64,000 bases of DNA from Flavobacteriaceae bacterium MAR_2010_188 (GCA_900104375.1 LT629302.1:868001-932000); one strand, 5' to 3'. Numbered from the stretch's first letter, positions 51,052-61,838 are shown. The notes: generated by a model from the letters alone, not told the origin. Numbers and translations are program-made.

Positions 51052-53432
51052 ATGCCTTCTTTATTTTCGGAAATCTTTAAGTAATAGTACAATTGTCCTA
51101 AAGAAATGTTTTCATCGTTACAAGACAATTTACGATTTATTTTTATCTTATAATCGGTATTCAAAGTCAGCTCTTGCAAGCATTTTACTAATAAAGTATT
51201 TTGAAAAACACCTCCACTACAGGCAATAATTTTAGTGTTGAGCTTTTTAGCTTGATTAATTATGATTTTCGCCAAGGTATAAATGAAACTCATGGCAATT
51301 CTCTCTTTAGCCAAACCTTCTTTTAAACAGGTTATTACTTGCTGTGTAATTTGCGCTGTCGGAACTTGGGAATATTTTGTATTATACAAAAAATCTAAAT
51401 AATCTGAGCTATTGTACTTGGAAGCCAGATTCTCTAATAACATTGCAGCCTCACCTTCATAATCGCAAATATCACTAAGTCCAAGAATACAAGCAACGGC
51501 ATCAAAGAGCCTTCCAACAGAAGATGTTTTTAATGTATTGTTTTCTAAAAGTTTTTCGTAAACCTTCCATTCTACATCAGAAAATTTATCCTTGATATTA
51601 ATTTGCGTAGATCTATTTAAAAGGCACAATAATGATAGACGAGGCTCTCTCGCCATTTTATCGGCTGCGATCCAATTAAAATTTTCAAAATTGTTTTTAC
51701 GGGTAATTATTCCATCATAATAGACAAAAAATTCGCCTCCCCAAATATTACCATCATCCCCAAAGCCAGTTCCGTCCCAAATGACACCGAGGACTTTCTG
51801 GTTTTGATCAAATAGATTATGTTCTGCCATTACACTGCAGAAATGCGCTTTATGATGTTGTATTTCTATAAGTGAGGCGCCACTTTCATCTTGTAATTCC
51901 TTACCAATTATTGTGCTTTGGTAATTAGGATGTTTGTCCACCAAAATTTTTTGAATTGTATTTCCAAAAATCGTTTTATACTTGTTCAGAGTACTCCTAA
52001 ACCGGTTCACCACATCGTAATTATCTAAATTTCCAAAATATTCTGAGACGTAAATATTTTTGTTTGGTAAGTATGTTAAGGTGCTTTTAAGTTGCGCGCC
52101 CATGGCCAAAACAGAAACTTTATTTTTAATAATTTTATCTTCAAAGATATTTGGGGCCAAACCTCTAGAACGTCTCATAATTATTTGTTGATGGTTTGAA
52201 AATTTGACGACAGAATCATCTTGAGGGAATTCTATAGTTAAATCATGTTGCAAGAACAAATCTGCGACGTCTTTGAGCAATCTAATTGCTTCTTCATTAT
52301 TAGCTATAATGGGAGACCCATTTATATTCCCGCTCGTGGCCACAATTGGACGCCCTATTTTTTTTAGCAACAAATGCATGAGAGCAGAAGCAGGCAACAT
52401 GACTCCCAATTGCTGTAATCCTGGCGCAACATCATCTACCGCAATTTTTCCTTTGTATTTTGATGAGTCAATTAATACTATTGCGGCAACTTCCGATTTT
52501 AAGGCAATTTCTTCCTCTTCACTTATTTTGAAATCATTTTGAATATTTTCAAAATTTGGATACATAAGTGCGAGAGGTTTTTTTGCTCGCTTTTTACGAT
52601 TTCTCAAAGTTTGTATTACTGAAGAATTTTTGGCATCAGCACACAGTAAATATCCATTCGTGTTTTTGATCGCAACAATTTTTCCAGCCTTGATAGCTAT
52701 GGCGGTTTCATCCAAAATTTGGGATTGTGAGGCGATTATTTCTTTGCCATTGGAAGTTATGAGGCGTAATTCTATTCCACATTTTTCACAACTATTAGTC
52801 TGCGAATGAAATCTTCTGTTTTTTTGGTCTTCGTATTCAGCCCTACATTCTTTGCACATCATAAATTCTGCTAGGGATGTGTTATGACGTTCAAATGGAA
52901 AATTTTTAGTAATAGAGTAACGCGGTCCACAATTTACACAAGTAGTAAAAGCATAATTATGCCTTCTATTATTTGGGTTATCCACATCTATTTTACAACC
53001 AGCGCATAATGCAAAATCAGGTGTCAGCGGGATGTTTGTATTTGAGCTAGTTTCTGAAATCTTAATTTTGAAATCAGTAAAAATCTTGTTTGGAATTTCT
53101 TCGATATCGTAGGATGTGATGATTGCCAATTTCGGCGGACTGGAAAGCACTTCACCTATGAATTTTTCTGCAATTTTCTTAGACCCATTTAGATAAATAA
53201 TAACGCCCAATTGATTATTAACAATCTCTCCTTTAAAATTATAATTTAATGCAAGATTATAGATAAACGGTCTAAACCCTACACCTTGGACACGACCTGC
53301 AAATGTGATTTTAAATGATTTCAAAATTCGGTTGAGATAGGCTAAATGTGATGTGTTGCACATATTTAATGTAAAGATATATTCTCTGTTTTTTCTTGAA
53401 AAATCATCTTTTTTTATAAAAGCGGTTATCAT
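51048..53432 (-). CDS. hypF: Carbamoyltransferase HypF
   Basis: The 794-residue enzyme makes the carbamoyl group for cyanide ligands. In order: acylphosphatase-like domain with [11 protein letters not shown], two zinc fingers (C-A-G-C then C-V-N-C; C-K-E-C then C-E-K-C), a YrdC-like domain, and a Kae1-like carbamoyltransferase domain. The ATG at 53363 is a plausible alternative start (771 residues), since the acylphosphatase core begins about residue 39 of the long form. It is the first gene of the reverse hyp operon. Confidence 0.95.
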   Translation of the reverse strand: MITAFIKKDDFSRKNREYIFTLNMCNTSHLAYLNRILKSFKITFAGRVQGVGFRPFIYNLALNYNFKGEIVNNQLGVIIYLNGSKKIAEKFIGEVLSSPPKLAIITSYDIEEIPNKIFTDFKIKISETSSNTNIPLTPDFALCAGCKIDVDNPNNRRHNYAFTTCVNCGPRYSITKNFPFERHNTSLAEFMMCKECRAEYEDQKNRRFHSQTNSCEKCGIELRLITSNGKEIIASQSQILDETAIAIKAGKIVAIKNTNGYLLCADAKNSSVIQTLRNRKKRAKKPLALMYPNFENIQNDFKISEEEEIALKSEVAAIVLIDSSKYKGKIAVDDVAPGLQQLGVMLPASALMHLLLKKIGRPIVATSGNINGSPIIANNEEAIRLLKDVADLFLQHDLTIEFPQDDSVVKFSNHQQIIMRRSRGLAPNIFEDKIIKNKVSVLAMGAQLKSTLTYLPNKNIYVSEYFGNLDNYDVVNRFRSTLNKYKTIFGNTIQKILVDKHPNYQSTIIGKELQDESGASLIEIQHHKAHFCSVMAEHNLFDQNQKVLGVIWDGTGFGDDGNIWGGEFFVYYDGIITRKNNFENFNWIAADKMAREPRLSLLCLLNRSTQINIKDKFSDVEWKVYEKLLENNTLKTSSVGRLFDAVACILGLSDICDYEGEAAMLLENLASKYNSSDYLDFLYNTKYSQVPTAQITQQVITCLKEGLAKERIAMSFIYTLAKIIINQAKKLNTKIIACSGGVFQNTLLVKCLQELTLNTDYKIKINRKLSCNDENISLGQLYYYLKISENKEGI

Positions 53433-53759
53433 CCACTAACAGTAACTAGTATAAGACTTAATAAAAGGTCGTTAATGCGAAAGCTCCGAAATAATTGTTA
53501 ACTTACAAGAACGCTATAAAAGTAGGTCGATAAGACACTATTCTAAAATATCCTAGTTTAGAAAATAAAGATTATGTGGGAATTCAGTTCCGTTAAGTCT
53601 TACGCGATAAAGAAATGTCGAAAATGTGCAATAAGTTAAATTTATTCAGCATAATACGTGATTTATTAATTGTTTAGAATACTTTATGTATTCTATTTAT
53701 CGAAGTTCATAATTACTCTAGATTTAAATGCGTGTTTAAATTCTGTACTAACAAGTCAT
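53433..53759. promoter_or_regulatory. Leader of the hyp operon with a 19-bp inverted repeat
   Basis: This is a non-coding AT-rich region upstream of hypF. AGAATAC-TTTAT-GTATTCT at 53676-53694 is a perfect inverted repeat. Like the palindrome before the small-subunit gene, it has AGAA...TTCT ends. I see no gene here. Confidence 0.4.
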
Positions 53760-54097
53760 TGAATTACCATCACTTCCAAGGGCTGTCCTACCTTTAACAT
53801 ACTAAAATCCAGCGGTTGCAGGTCAATGCCGAAAGTGACGGATTTGTTGTAAGAATTTTTAAGCTACTGAAGGGATTTAAGCGGTTCTAAGCTAGGGTTT
53901 TTAATGGTCGTTATCGGATCATTCGTTGCACATACACATCTCTCAGTATCATCTTCAACTTTAAATCTGCAACCATTAATGCTTATTTCCTGCCAGTTGT
54001 CTTCTTCAAAAGGTTCAACCCATCAACAATCAGGTTTGACCTAAACTGTTCCTCACTTACTTTTTCAGCGAGATTAGAATTTAAACATTCTACTGTT
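53760..54097 (-). pseudogene. Decayed duplicate of the MOSC gene 3' end
   Basis: The DNA aligns along its length with 62430-62761. Shared blocks include the end (ACCGTCAC-like, GGTTTGTCCTAC-like), the string CAACAATCAGGTTTG, and the last segment GAATTTAAA-ATTCTA. Several base changes and indels interrupt the frame. It is fused directly to a uxuA remnant near 54090. Confidence 0.8.
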
Positions 54098-54737
54098 CTT
54101 TTCCCACTTCAATGGACAGTAAAAACCCGTGATCAGGTCGCATCGGAAGTTGTATATTTCGGTCCTGCATTAACAAGATTAATTTTTCCATTATTTCTTC
54201 AATCGGGTTATCACCATTTAGATGTTCCGATTCTCTAAAAACATCTTTAGAATCTCTTTTCACATTTCTTATATGAAGAAAATGAATGCGCTCACCATGG
54301 TCTTCAATAATTTGAAGAAGATTATTAGTTGGTTGGGCACCAAGAGAACCAGTGCAATAACACAGCCCGTTGGCATTTATCGGAACAGCTTTGAAAATTG
54401 ATTCTAAATCTTTTTGCGTACTTACAATTCGCGGCAAGCCTAATACCGAAAAAGGTGGGTCATCTGGATGAATCGTCAGCTTGACTCCTGTTTCTTCTGC
54501 GACTGGCGTAACTTCGGATAAGAAATGAATAAGGTTTTTTCGTAGTTGTTAGTTATCAATATCCCTATAAGCTTCCAATAAGTCTAATATCTGATTTCGC
54601 GAGAAATTTACTTTACTACCGGGACGTCCTAGAAGTACATTTCGGAAAAGTACTTCCTTATATTTTTCTGAAAGTGTTTTGCCATAATCTAAGGCTTCTG
54701 CTTTTCTTCTTCAGAATAATTTGCTTCAACATTCGGT
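54090..54737 (-). pseudogene. uxuA: Mannonate dehydratase (uxuA) C-terminal remnant
   Basis: Reverse translation gives R-P-N-V-E-A-N-Y-S-E-E-E-K-Q, a one-base frameshift, then A-L-D-Y-G-K-T-L-S-E-K-Y. It runs on to L-L-G-R-P-G-S-K-V-N-F-S-R and Y-R-D-I-D-N-stop-Q-L-R-K-N-L, then V-K-L-T-I-H-P-D-D-P-P-F-S-V-L-G-L-P-R-I-V-S-T. After this come C-Y-C-T-G-S-L-G-A-Q-P and M-R-P-D-H-G. These are characteristic UxuA strings. A TAA and a frameshift break it and the N-terminal half is missing. Confidence 0.85.
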
Positions 54738-54998
54738 CTCTTTCGACATTGGAATTGTCATCAATTTTTAGCGAACTTCCTGCTAAAATAATTAAACCTA
54801 AAATAATAAGAAAAGGCTTTGGCACAATCTGCATAGCATCATTTTCTGCTTTAACTTTTATTCTTCCTGTTATAGTAGTTGTAATACCATTATCACAAGA
54901 TTTTTTGACACTGGCAAGGTCTAAATTGAAATTCTCCTTTCGCTATTCTTGTTTTCTTCTGTGAGCTTGGTGGAGGAATAAGATATTCAAGAAGTATG

Positions 54999-55176
54999 TA
55001 GTAATAGCGATGGTTCTTCGAATTCCCAAGCGATTGTTACAGAATATATGGAAAATTTTGCAGATATTACAGGTATTGATTTATTGGTTATTGAGGAAGA
55101 CACCAAAGTGCGAAACTTCCAGGATACGATGAACGCCAATGAGGCTTATTTCAATATATTTCAACATCGATTGTAA
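54999..55176 (+). pseudogene. araA: L-arabinose isomerase (araA) C-terminal remnant
   Basis: The last 55 or so codons read [26 protein letters not shown] and end [11 protein letters not shown]. This matches the C-terminus of AraA, as in the E. coli pattern 'Y-L-R-D-F-A-E-M-F-x-I-E-V-T-V-I-D-x-D-T'. Upstream sequence is out of frame. It stops 18 bases before the epimerase gene, as in an ancestral arabinose operon. Confidence 0.72.
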
Positions 55177-55193
55177 TTAAACTCAAATTAAAG

Positions 55194-56378
55194 ATGAAAG
55201 TTTTAAAGTCACTATTGTACAGCTTTTTGTTTTTCCTCTTTGCCTGTATTAGTATTCAATGCAAAGAAAATAAAAACGAGGTAATTCCGGAAGATTCAGA
55301 ACTTATGGTTGAAAGGAAGCAAACCATAGAAAAATCTAGTTTTGGTATTGGGGAAGACAGTACGGCTATTGAACAGTATACTTTGAAAAATGAAAATGGT
55401 GTTGAGTTAAACGTGATTACTTACGGCGGAAGAATTACATCTTTAAAATTACCGGACAAAAATGGAGATTTAGAGAATGTCGTTTTAGGTTTTGATAATA
55501 TTAAAGATTACCAAAAGGAAAATCCATATTTCGGAGCATTGATTGGTCGCTACGGAAACAGGATTGCGAAAGGAAAGTATACTTTAGATGGGCAGGAATA
55601 TAAATTAGCTACTAACGATGGTTCAAATCATCTTCACGGTGGGGTAAACGGTTTTGATAAAGTTGTTTGGAAAGCAGAACCGATGGAAGACGGCGATAAT
55701 TCATCCATAAAATTAACCTATATGAGTCAGGATAATGAAGAGGGATATCCAGGTAATTTAGATGTCACCGTTATTTATACGTTGACTAATGACAATGAGA
55801 TTAAAGTTTCATATAAAGCCATAGCCGATAAAGCGACTGTAGTCAATCTTACTCAACACGCATATTTCAACTTAAGTGGGGATTTTTCAAAAGAAATTTT
55901 AGACCATGAAGTTGTTGTCGATGCAGATGAGTATTTACCAGTAGATGAAACCTTGATACCTACTGGAGAAATAAGAAAAGTTAAAGGAACGCCGTTCGAC
56001 TTTAATTCGGCTAAAAAGATTGGGGAAGAAATTAATGCGGATAATGAACAATTGAAAAGGGGTAAAGGATACGACCATTGTTGGGTTTTAAATGGCGAAG
56101 CGGGTAACGAAAGATTTGTTGCTTCGGCCTATGATGAATATAGCGGTCGCTCTATGGAAATATTTACAGACCAACCTGCAATACAATTTTATACCGGAAA
56201 TTTTTTAGATGGAACCTTGCGCAGCCCTAATGGAGGGACGTATGCCCACAGAACTGGATTTTGTTTAGAGACCCAGCACTACCCTGATTCTCCTAATCAG
56301 CAAGCATTTCCAACGACCGTTCTAAAACCTGGAGAAACCTATGAAACTAAAACTATCTTTAAGTTTTCGGTCAAATAA
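55194..56378 (+). CDS. galM: Aldose 1-epimerase, lipoprotein
   Basis: The 394-residue enzyme interconverts alpha and beta anomers of sugars. A lipoprotein signal ends in I-S-I-Q-C (Cys near 24), so the enzyme sits in the periplasm or outer membrane. Family strings are G-G-R-I-T-S-L, F-G-A-L-I-G-R-Y-G-N-R-I-A-K-G, L-H-G-G-V-N-G-F-D-K and V-N-L-T-Q-H-A-Y-F-N-L with the catalytic His. The C-terminal E-T-Q-H-Y-P-D-S carries the catalytic Glu. It is the only intact gene in a broken arabinose/uronate locus. Confidence 0.94.
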   Translation: MKVLKSLLYSFLFFLFACISIQCKENKNEVIPEDSELMVERKQTIEKSSFGIGEDSTAIEQYTLKNENGVELNVITYGGRITSLKLPDKNGDLENVVLGFDNIKDYQKENPYFGALIGRYGNRIAKGKYTLDGQEYKLATNDGSNHLHGGVNGFDKVVWKAEPMEDGDNSSIKLTYMSQDNEEGYPGNLDVTVIYTLTNDNEIKVSYKAIADKATVVNLTQHAYFNLSGDFSKEILDHEVVVDADEYLPVDETLIPTGEIRKVKGTPFDFNSAKKIGEEINADNEQLKRGKGYDHCWVLNGEAGNERFVASAYDEYSGRSMEIFTDQPAIQFYTGNFLDGTLRSPNGGTYAHRTGFCLETQHYPDSPNQQAFPTTVLKPGETYETKTIFKFSVK

Positions 56379-56614
56379 AAAGAAACCAAAAATTCTTTAT
56401 GATAAACTGATTTTCAATTATGAAAGTACTTTCGTCTAGGGTCAATTCTGCGCATTTCAACTAATTTAAGCATCATCACCAATTTGGAAGGAGAGTAAAA
56501 TGCCCGTATTTTGTTTTATACTAATTTGAAATTATAACCGTAAATGAATAAAGCTTGACGCTCTTGCTCCATTTTAATTTTATACTTACCTTTCTACTAT
56601 AATCGTTATTTGCA

Positions 56615-56964
56615 CAGCTTCAACATACCAACCTGCTTAACGAGCCCCCAGATATCAGTGAAGATTTTGAGGATTACCGCAATACATTTTACTTAGCTGA
56701 CGAGCTGGCTTCATTTGACCCAAAGACAGGAAAAGGCTCGATTAAATAATTGCGTCACAATTCGCGACAGCCCAAGCCTTCGATAATATGCTGTCAAGGC
56801 TAACGCCCGCCCAACCCAATCAATTTCCATAAATAGAATATTCAGGTTCACCGGAATTACCTTTGTCAATTGAATTTATTTCCGACCGAACTTTCAGTAT
56901 AAAAGCATCCTCTGGACCTCAATTCGAAAAGGAAGAATCGTTGATGTTGGTTGATGGTTCGTGA
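56615..56964 (+). pseudogene. Remnant of a GH31-like alpha-glycosidase N-terminus
   Basis: The frames give Q-L-Q-H-T-N-L-L-N-E-P-P-D-I-S-E-D-F-E-D, then Y-R-N-T-F-Y-L-A-D-E-L and a stop. After a shift comes F-D-N-M-L-S-R-L-T-P-A-Q-P-N-Q-F, then E-Y-S-G-S-P-E-L-P-L-S-I-E-F-I-S-D-R-T-F-S-I-K and S-L-M-L-V-D-G. This resembles, from memory, the N-terminal domain of flavobacterial GH31 enzymes. Multiple stops and shifts mean it is dead. The family call is less certain than the remnant status. Confidence 0.55.
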
Positions 56965-57165
56965 TTATGTCCGTTGCCTTAATCATGTGAATTTTTGCTC
57001 TGACTCTGGGAGTCTTTCCGAGGAAAACGGAACAATTAGTAGATCATGAAAATTTATGTTTTTTTAATTGACAATTATATATATTTTTATATCTGTTCAA
57101 AAAAAATTAAATCTACAACTGGGATTGACGAGCATTATCTTTCTTTTATTTAAAACTTATTAATC
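56965..57165 (+). other. AT-rich leader of the GH13 gene
   Basis: Upstream of the amylase gene I see no reading frame. Poly-A and poly-T tracts precede a TTG start. The region before the remnant, 56379-56614, likewise shows no supported feature. Confidence 0.35.
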
Positions 57166-60100
57166 TTGAAAAAAACTACTTTAAAACTAAAATTCCTGCT
57201 TGTATTTTTCTTTATTTCTTTTATCGGAATAGCGCAGGATATCTATCCAACCGTAGGAATTGTTGGACCGGCAACACCTAATAGTAACTGGGACGTTTCA
57301 GTTCCAATGGAATTACAGTATGCAGACAATCCGAACCAGTGGATGCTGACTGTTCGGCTTACCCAGGGATATATGAAATTTCGCGCCAATGATAATTGGG
57401 AAGTAAACTGGGGAGGAGACCAATTTCCAACCGGAACTGCCTGGCGTGGTGGTCCGGATATGTATGTACCTGAAACGAGCTACTACACGATTTACTTTAA
57501 TGATGCCACAGCAGCTTATCACTTTGAAGCTTTAAATAGCCCTGTTTATGAAACCATCGGGATAAGAGGAGATGCCACAACGAGCGGCTGGAGTGTTTCT
57601 GTTCCTATGACCGTAGATCCTGAAGATCCTCATAGCTGGTCTCTAGAAAATATAACATTGACGGAAGGAAAAATTAAATTTGTTGCAAATAATGACTGGA
57701 GTGTAAAGAGCTGGGGAGGCGATAACTTTCCTGATGGCACAGCTTATTCTTCAGGGAATGATATAGTTGTAATTCCTGGAGAATATTCAGTTACTTTTCA
57801 TGATGTAACAGGAAAATATTTATTTAAGGTCCTTAATGCCCCCATCTACGAGTCGGTGGGAATAATTGGAAGTGCAACTGCTAATGACTGGGCCTCCTCC
57901 ACACCTATGAAGCGGGTGGATGGAAAAGAGCACGAATGGATTTTAACTACCTATTTAAAAGTAGGCGCATTAAAATGGCGGGCGAATGATAACTGGGACG
58001 TGGATTGGGGTGCAACTGAATTTCCAACGGGAATTGCAGAGTGGAAAGGACCGGACCTGCAAATTCCTGAAAGCGGATATTATACCCTCAGGTTTGATGA
58101 TTTTACAAGGGCTTACAGTTTTACGAAAGAAAATCCTGAAACTTATGCTTCCGTAGGTATTATAGGGAGCGCTACTCCATTGGGTTGGGACAATTCCACT
58201 CCAATGGAACAAGGAACCGATGGCCATACCTGGACCCTCCAAAATTTTGAACTTTCCAGCGGAGCAGTGAAATTTCGCGTAAATAATTCCTGGGATATAA
58301 ACTGGGGTGGAACTGAATTCCCGACCGGAACAGCCACTAGAAATGGTGGAGACATTCCTGTAACTCCCGGTTTTTACGATATTACCTTTAACGATTTTAC
58401 CCTTAAATATTCTCTTGAATTGATAGGAATCACTTCCGGGGAAATAGTAACCCTGAATCCTGAGTATCCAACCGCGGATGAGCAGTTGACAATCATTTAC
58501 GATGCTACCAAAGGAATTTCCAATCTTGGGGATGCCAGCAAGGTGTACATGCATTCTGGTGTTATATTTTCTGGTCCTGAAGGCACAACCTGGAACAATG
58601 TAGTAGGTAACTGGGGGCAGGACGACGGAGTAGGAGAAATGACTCCTGTAGTAGGCGAACCGGGGAAATGGCAGATAACTTTGTCTTCCATAAGAGATTA
58701 CTATTCTGTGGAAGGTGGCGAGCCGGTATTCCGTTTGGGAATCGTCTTTAGAAATTCAGATGGAACAAAAACAGGTAAATCTGATGCTGACGGTGATATC
58801 TTTGTTAACATCAATCCTGGAGATTTTGTCCGCTTTACAGCACCTGTCGCTCCAGAAGTATTCGGTGTAGCCGGGGAACAGCTTCTTATTAGTGCTGAAG
58901 CTTCAGCAGTGGCAGACAACATCAGCATAGAGATTAATAGCGGCAGTGGATTTCAGTTTGTTGCACAGGAAAGCGATACTCAGACAATCGGCTTTCAATA
59001 TTCATTATCAACTTCCGCAGAAATCGTTTTAAAAGTAACCGCCCAAATTGGGGAGACGACCGTTTCTTCGGAAAAAACAATTTCAGTCTACTTGCGTCAG
59101 CCGAACCAAATAGTTGAACTTCCGGAAGGAATGAGCAACGGTATCAATTACGATCCTGAAGATCCTACAAAAGCTACTTTGGTACTGTTGGCTTCACAAA
59201 AGGAGTTCGTATATCTGGTAGGGGATTTTAATAACTGGGAGATCCGGGATGCATATCAGATGAATCAGACTCCAGATGGAGAAACCTTCTGGCTGGAAGT
59301 GACAGGCCTTGAAGCTCAAAAAGAATATGTTTATCAGTATTGGGTAGAAGGAACAATTAAAATTGGAGATCCCTACGCAGATAAAGTGGCCGATCCTTAT
59401 AGCGACGGAAACATTCCTGCCCATATATACCCAAATCCTGTTTTTTACAACAAGACCCAATACGGCATAGCCACTGTTTTACAAACAGGACAACTGCCAT
59501 ACCAATGGGCCCATCCTGAAGTAGTAGGCGGACGTCCGGTTAATGAAGACCTGGTCGTCTACGAATTACTGGTTAGGGACTTTGTGCATTCACACAGCTA
59601 TGAGGGAGTAATTGAAAAGCTTCCTTATTTAAAATCTTTGGGGGTAAATGCCATAGAATTATTGCCAATCATGGAGTTTGAGAATAATGAAAGCTGGGGG
59701 TATAATCCTACTTATTTATTCGCTTCCGATAAATACTATGGTACCAAAAATGACTTGAAAAAGTTTATAGATAAGGCTCACGAGATGGGCATGGTTGTGC
59801 TACTGGATATGGTACTTAACCACCAGTTTGGCCAAAGCCCTATGGTCCAGATGTACTTTGATAAAGCCAATAATAAACCCGCCGCTAACAGCCCTTGGTT
59901 CAATCCCGATGCTACACATCCTTTCAATGTAGGATATGATATGAACCACGAAAGCCAATACACCAAAGATTATATTGACGATGTAAACCGATATTGGATC
60001 GAAGAATTTAAATTTGATGGGTACCGTTTTGACCTTTCCAAAGGGTTTACTCAAGTAAACAATCCAAATGACGTCGGTGCGTGGAGTGCCTACGATCAAT

Positions 60101-61788
60101 CCCGTATTGATATCTTGAAACGAATGAGTGACGTAATCTGGGAGCAGGACCCGGAAGCTTATGTTATTATGGAACATTTGTCAGACAATAGTGAAGAAAA
60201 GGTACTGGCAGATTACGGAATTATGCTTTGGGGGAATATGAACCATCAATACTCTGAGTTGGTTATAGGTAATACTTCGGAAAATTTAAGCTGGACCTTG
60301 TCCAGTACCCGTGGATGGAATAATAAAAATCTTATTGCATATATGGAAAGCCACGATGAGGAACGCTTGATGGTAAGAGCACTTAACTCTGGCCTTCGTG
60401 ACGGAAATTATGATATAAAGCAGAAAGAAACAGCCCTGGAAAGGGTGAAACTGGCTTCGGCATTTTATTATCCTGTTCCCGGACCCAAAATGATTTGGCA
60501 ATTTGGGGAACTTGGATATGATTTTTCTATTAATTATAACGGCAGAACAGGTAATAAACCTATTCCATGGAGCGGGGCCGATGGGCTTGGTTATGACCAG
60601 GATGAATCACGCTTAAAGTTGTATGGAACCAAGGCCGCAATGATTAATTTGATAAATGAGTATCCAGATGTTTTTGAAGAAGGTTCTTTTTCTTGGACAC
60701 CAGCAGGACAAATTAGGAACATTACTATTGGCCATGAATTGATGAATGTAAACATCATCGGAAATTTTGGAGTAACCGAAGGTAATGCGGAGGTGAATTT
60801 TCAGAAAACTGGTACCTGGTATGATTTTTACTCGGGCGAGAAATTTGTAGTAAACTCGACCGCAAATACAATTGCTCTTTCCCCGGGAGAATTTCATATA
60901 CTTATAGACCGTGATGTAAACTTTCCCGAAGCGGATCTTACTTCTAATACATTTGTCTTTATGGCTACACCCACAGAACTTGATGCTGAATTGACTCCGA
61001 CTTTTTCTATAGCTTTAAACTGGAAAGATAATTCGGCAGGAGAATCTGGTTACCTGATAGAAAGAAAAAGCGAAGATGAGGCTGAATTTGTTCCTATTGC
61101 CACTTTAGCTGAAAATGTAGAATCCTATTTTGACACAGGAATAATTGATGGTGTTACCTATGAATACCGGGTCAAAGCCACCAATACTTCTGCAGGGGAT
61201 TCGGGCTGGAGCAATATAGATGTTGTAAACCTTCCACTTATTGGTCCTTCAGCATTAAACGCAGTTCTGATTGATACACGTTCGGTGAAATTACTGTGGC
61301 AGGATAATTCTGCTCATGAATCTGCTTATATCGTAGAAAGAGCTATAGAGCGTGGTGCCATACGGACTCCTTATGAGGCAGTTGCTGAATTACCTACTAA
61401 TACCACCACTTATAATGATACTCGACTACGAGCAGGAATGACCTATTATTATAGGGTCATCGCTAAAGATTCAGATGAGGTATCAAATTACAGTAATGTT
61501 GTAAATATAAGGCCTGCCGACGGGCTTAAGGATCAGCTGGCAAGGAATTTTAATATGTATCCAAATCCTGCTTCGAATCAGGTAATAATAAGTGCTTCTG
61601 TAAATATCGTAGATCCTGTTTATTTACAAATCACAAATTTGAAGGGTATGGTAGTGAAGTCCTTTGTCATCCAATCAAAATCTCAGTCTATAGCGATACC
61701 CGTGAACGATCTTCCTAATGGACTTTATATAGTCCATGAGGTATCGAAGGAGAGCTCATATGGTAAGTTGCTGTTGATCCAGCATTAA
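57166..61788 (+). CDS. Secreted GH13 alpha-amylase-family enzyme with four SusE/F-like repeats and T9SS domain
   Basis: The 1540-residue protein starts at TTG with a signal peptide ending G-I-A-Q. Four repeats of about 100 residues (near 28, 128, 228 and 327) share V-G-I-x-G-x-A-T, N-x-W-x-x-x-x-W-G-G and Y-x-I-x-F-N-D; they look like SusE/SusF starch-binding domains. A beta domain (about 425-555) follows, then a CBM48-like domain with Y-L-V-G-D-F-N-N-W near 683. The GH13 barrel has the catalytic triad D956 (R-F-D-L), E1003 (I-M-E-H) and D1064 (S-H-D-E). Two Fn3-like domains and a T9SS type A tail (from M-Y-P-N-P near 1465) end it. Base composition looks higher in G+C than its neighbours. Confidence 0.92.
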   Translation: MKKTTLKLKFLLVFFFISFIGIAQDIYPTVGIVGPATPNSNWDVSVPMELQYADNPNQWMLTVRLTQGYMKFRANDNWEVNWGGDQFPTGTAWRGGPDMYVPETSYYTIYFNDATAAYHFEALNSPVYETIGIRGDATTSGWSVSVPMTVDPEDPHSWSLENITLTEGKIKFVANNDWSVKSWGGDNFPDGTAYSSGNDIVVIPGEYSVTFHDVTGKYLFKVLNAPIYESVGIIGSATANDWASSTPMKRVDGKEHEWILTTYLKVGALKWRANDNWDVDWGATEFPTGIAEWKGPDLQIPESGYYTLRFDDFTRAYSFTKENPETYASVGIIGSATPLGWDNSTPMEQGTDGHTWTLQNFELSSGAVKFRVNNSWDINWGGTEFPTGTATRNGGDIPVTPGFYDITFNDFTLKYSLELIGITSGEIVTLNPEYPTADEQLTIIYDATKGISNLGDASKVYMHSGVIFSGPEGTTWNNVVGNWGQDDGVGEMTPVVGEPGKWQITLSSIRDYYSVEGGEPVFRLGIVFRNSDGTKTGKSDADGDIFVNINPGDFVRFTAPVAPEVFGVAGEQLLISAEASAVADNISIEINSGSGFQFVAQESDTQTIGFQYSLSTSAEIVLKVTAQIGETTVSSEKTISVYLRQPNQIVELPEGMSNGINYDPEDPTKATLVLLASQKEFVYLVGDFNNWEIRDAYQMNQTPDGETFWLEVTGLEAQKEYVYQYWVEGTIKIGDPYADKVADPYSDGNIPAHIYPNPVFYNKTQYGIATVLQTGQLPYQWAHPEVVGGRPVNEDLVVYELLVRDFVHSHSYEGVIEKLPYLKSLGVNAIELLPIMEFENNESWGYNPTYLFASDKYYGTKNDLKKFIDKAHEMGMVVLLDMVLNHQFGQSPMVQMYFDKANNKPAANSPWFNPDATHPFNVGYDMNHESQYTKDYIDDVNRYWIEEFKFDGYRFDLSKGFTQVNNPNDVGAWSAYDQSRIDILKRMSDVIWEQDPEAYVIMEHLSDNSEEKVLADYGIMLWGNMNHQYSELVIGNTSENLSWTLSSTRGWNNKNLIAYMESHDEERLMVRALNSGLRDGNYDIKQKETALERVKLASAFYYPVPGPKMIWQFGELGYDFSINYNGRTGNKPIPWSGADGLGYDQDESRLKLYGTKAAMINLINEYPDVFEEGSFSWTPAGQIRNITIGHELMNVNIIGNFGVTEGNAEVNFQKTGTWYDFYSGEKFVVNSTANTIALSPGEFHILIDRDVNFPEADLTSNTFVFMATPTELDAELTPTFSIALNWKDNSAGESGYLIERKSEDEAEFVPIATLAENVESYFDTGIIDGVTYEYRVKATNTSAGDSGWSNIDVVNLPLIGPSALNAVLIDTRSVKLLWQDNSAHESAYIVERAIERGAIRTPYEAVAELPTNTTTYNDTRLRAGMTYYYRVIAKDSDEVSNYSNVVNIRPADGLKDQLARNFNMYPNPASNQVIISASVNIVDPVYLQITNLKGMVVKSFVIQSKSQSIAIPVNDLPNGLYIVHEVSKESSYGKLLLIQH

Positions 61789-61807
61789 AATGTTGAAGCT
61801 AAAAATG

Positions 61808-61837
61808 AGGGGCAACATTTATGTTGCCCTTTTTTTA
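61808..61837 (+). terminator. Terminator after the GH13 gene
   Basis: The stem GGGCAACA against TGTTGCCC with a 4-base loop is followed by a T tract, 20 bases after the stop codon. Confidence 0.9.
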
Positions 61838-61838
61838 T

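Noticed and set aside
54674-54964. Forward 96-codon reading frame
   Set aside because: It runs antisense through the uxuA remnant and adjacent debris, has no family-like sequence and no ribosome site.
57970-58554. Reverse 194-codon frame inside the GH13 gene
   Set aside because: It is an antisense shadow of the starch-binding repeats; its apparent repeats only mirror those on the coding strand.
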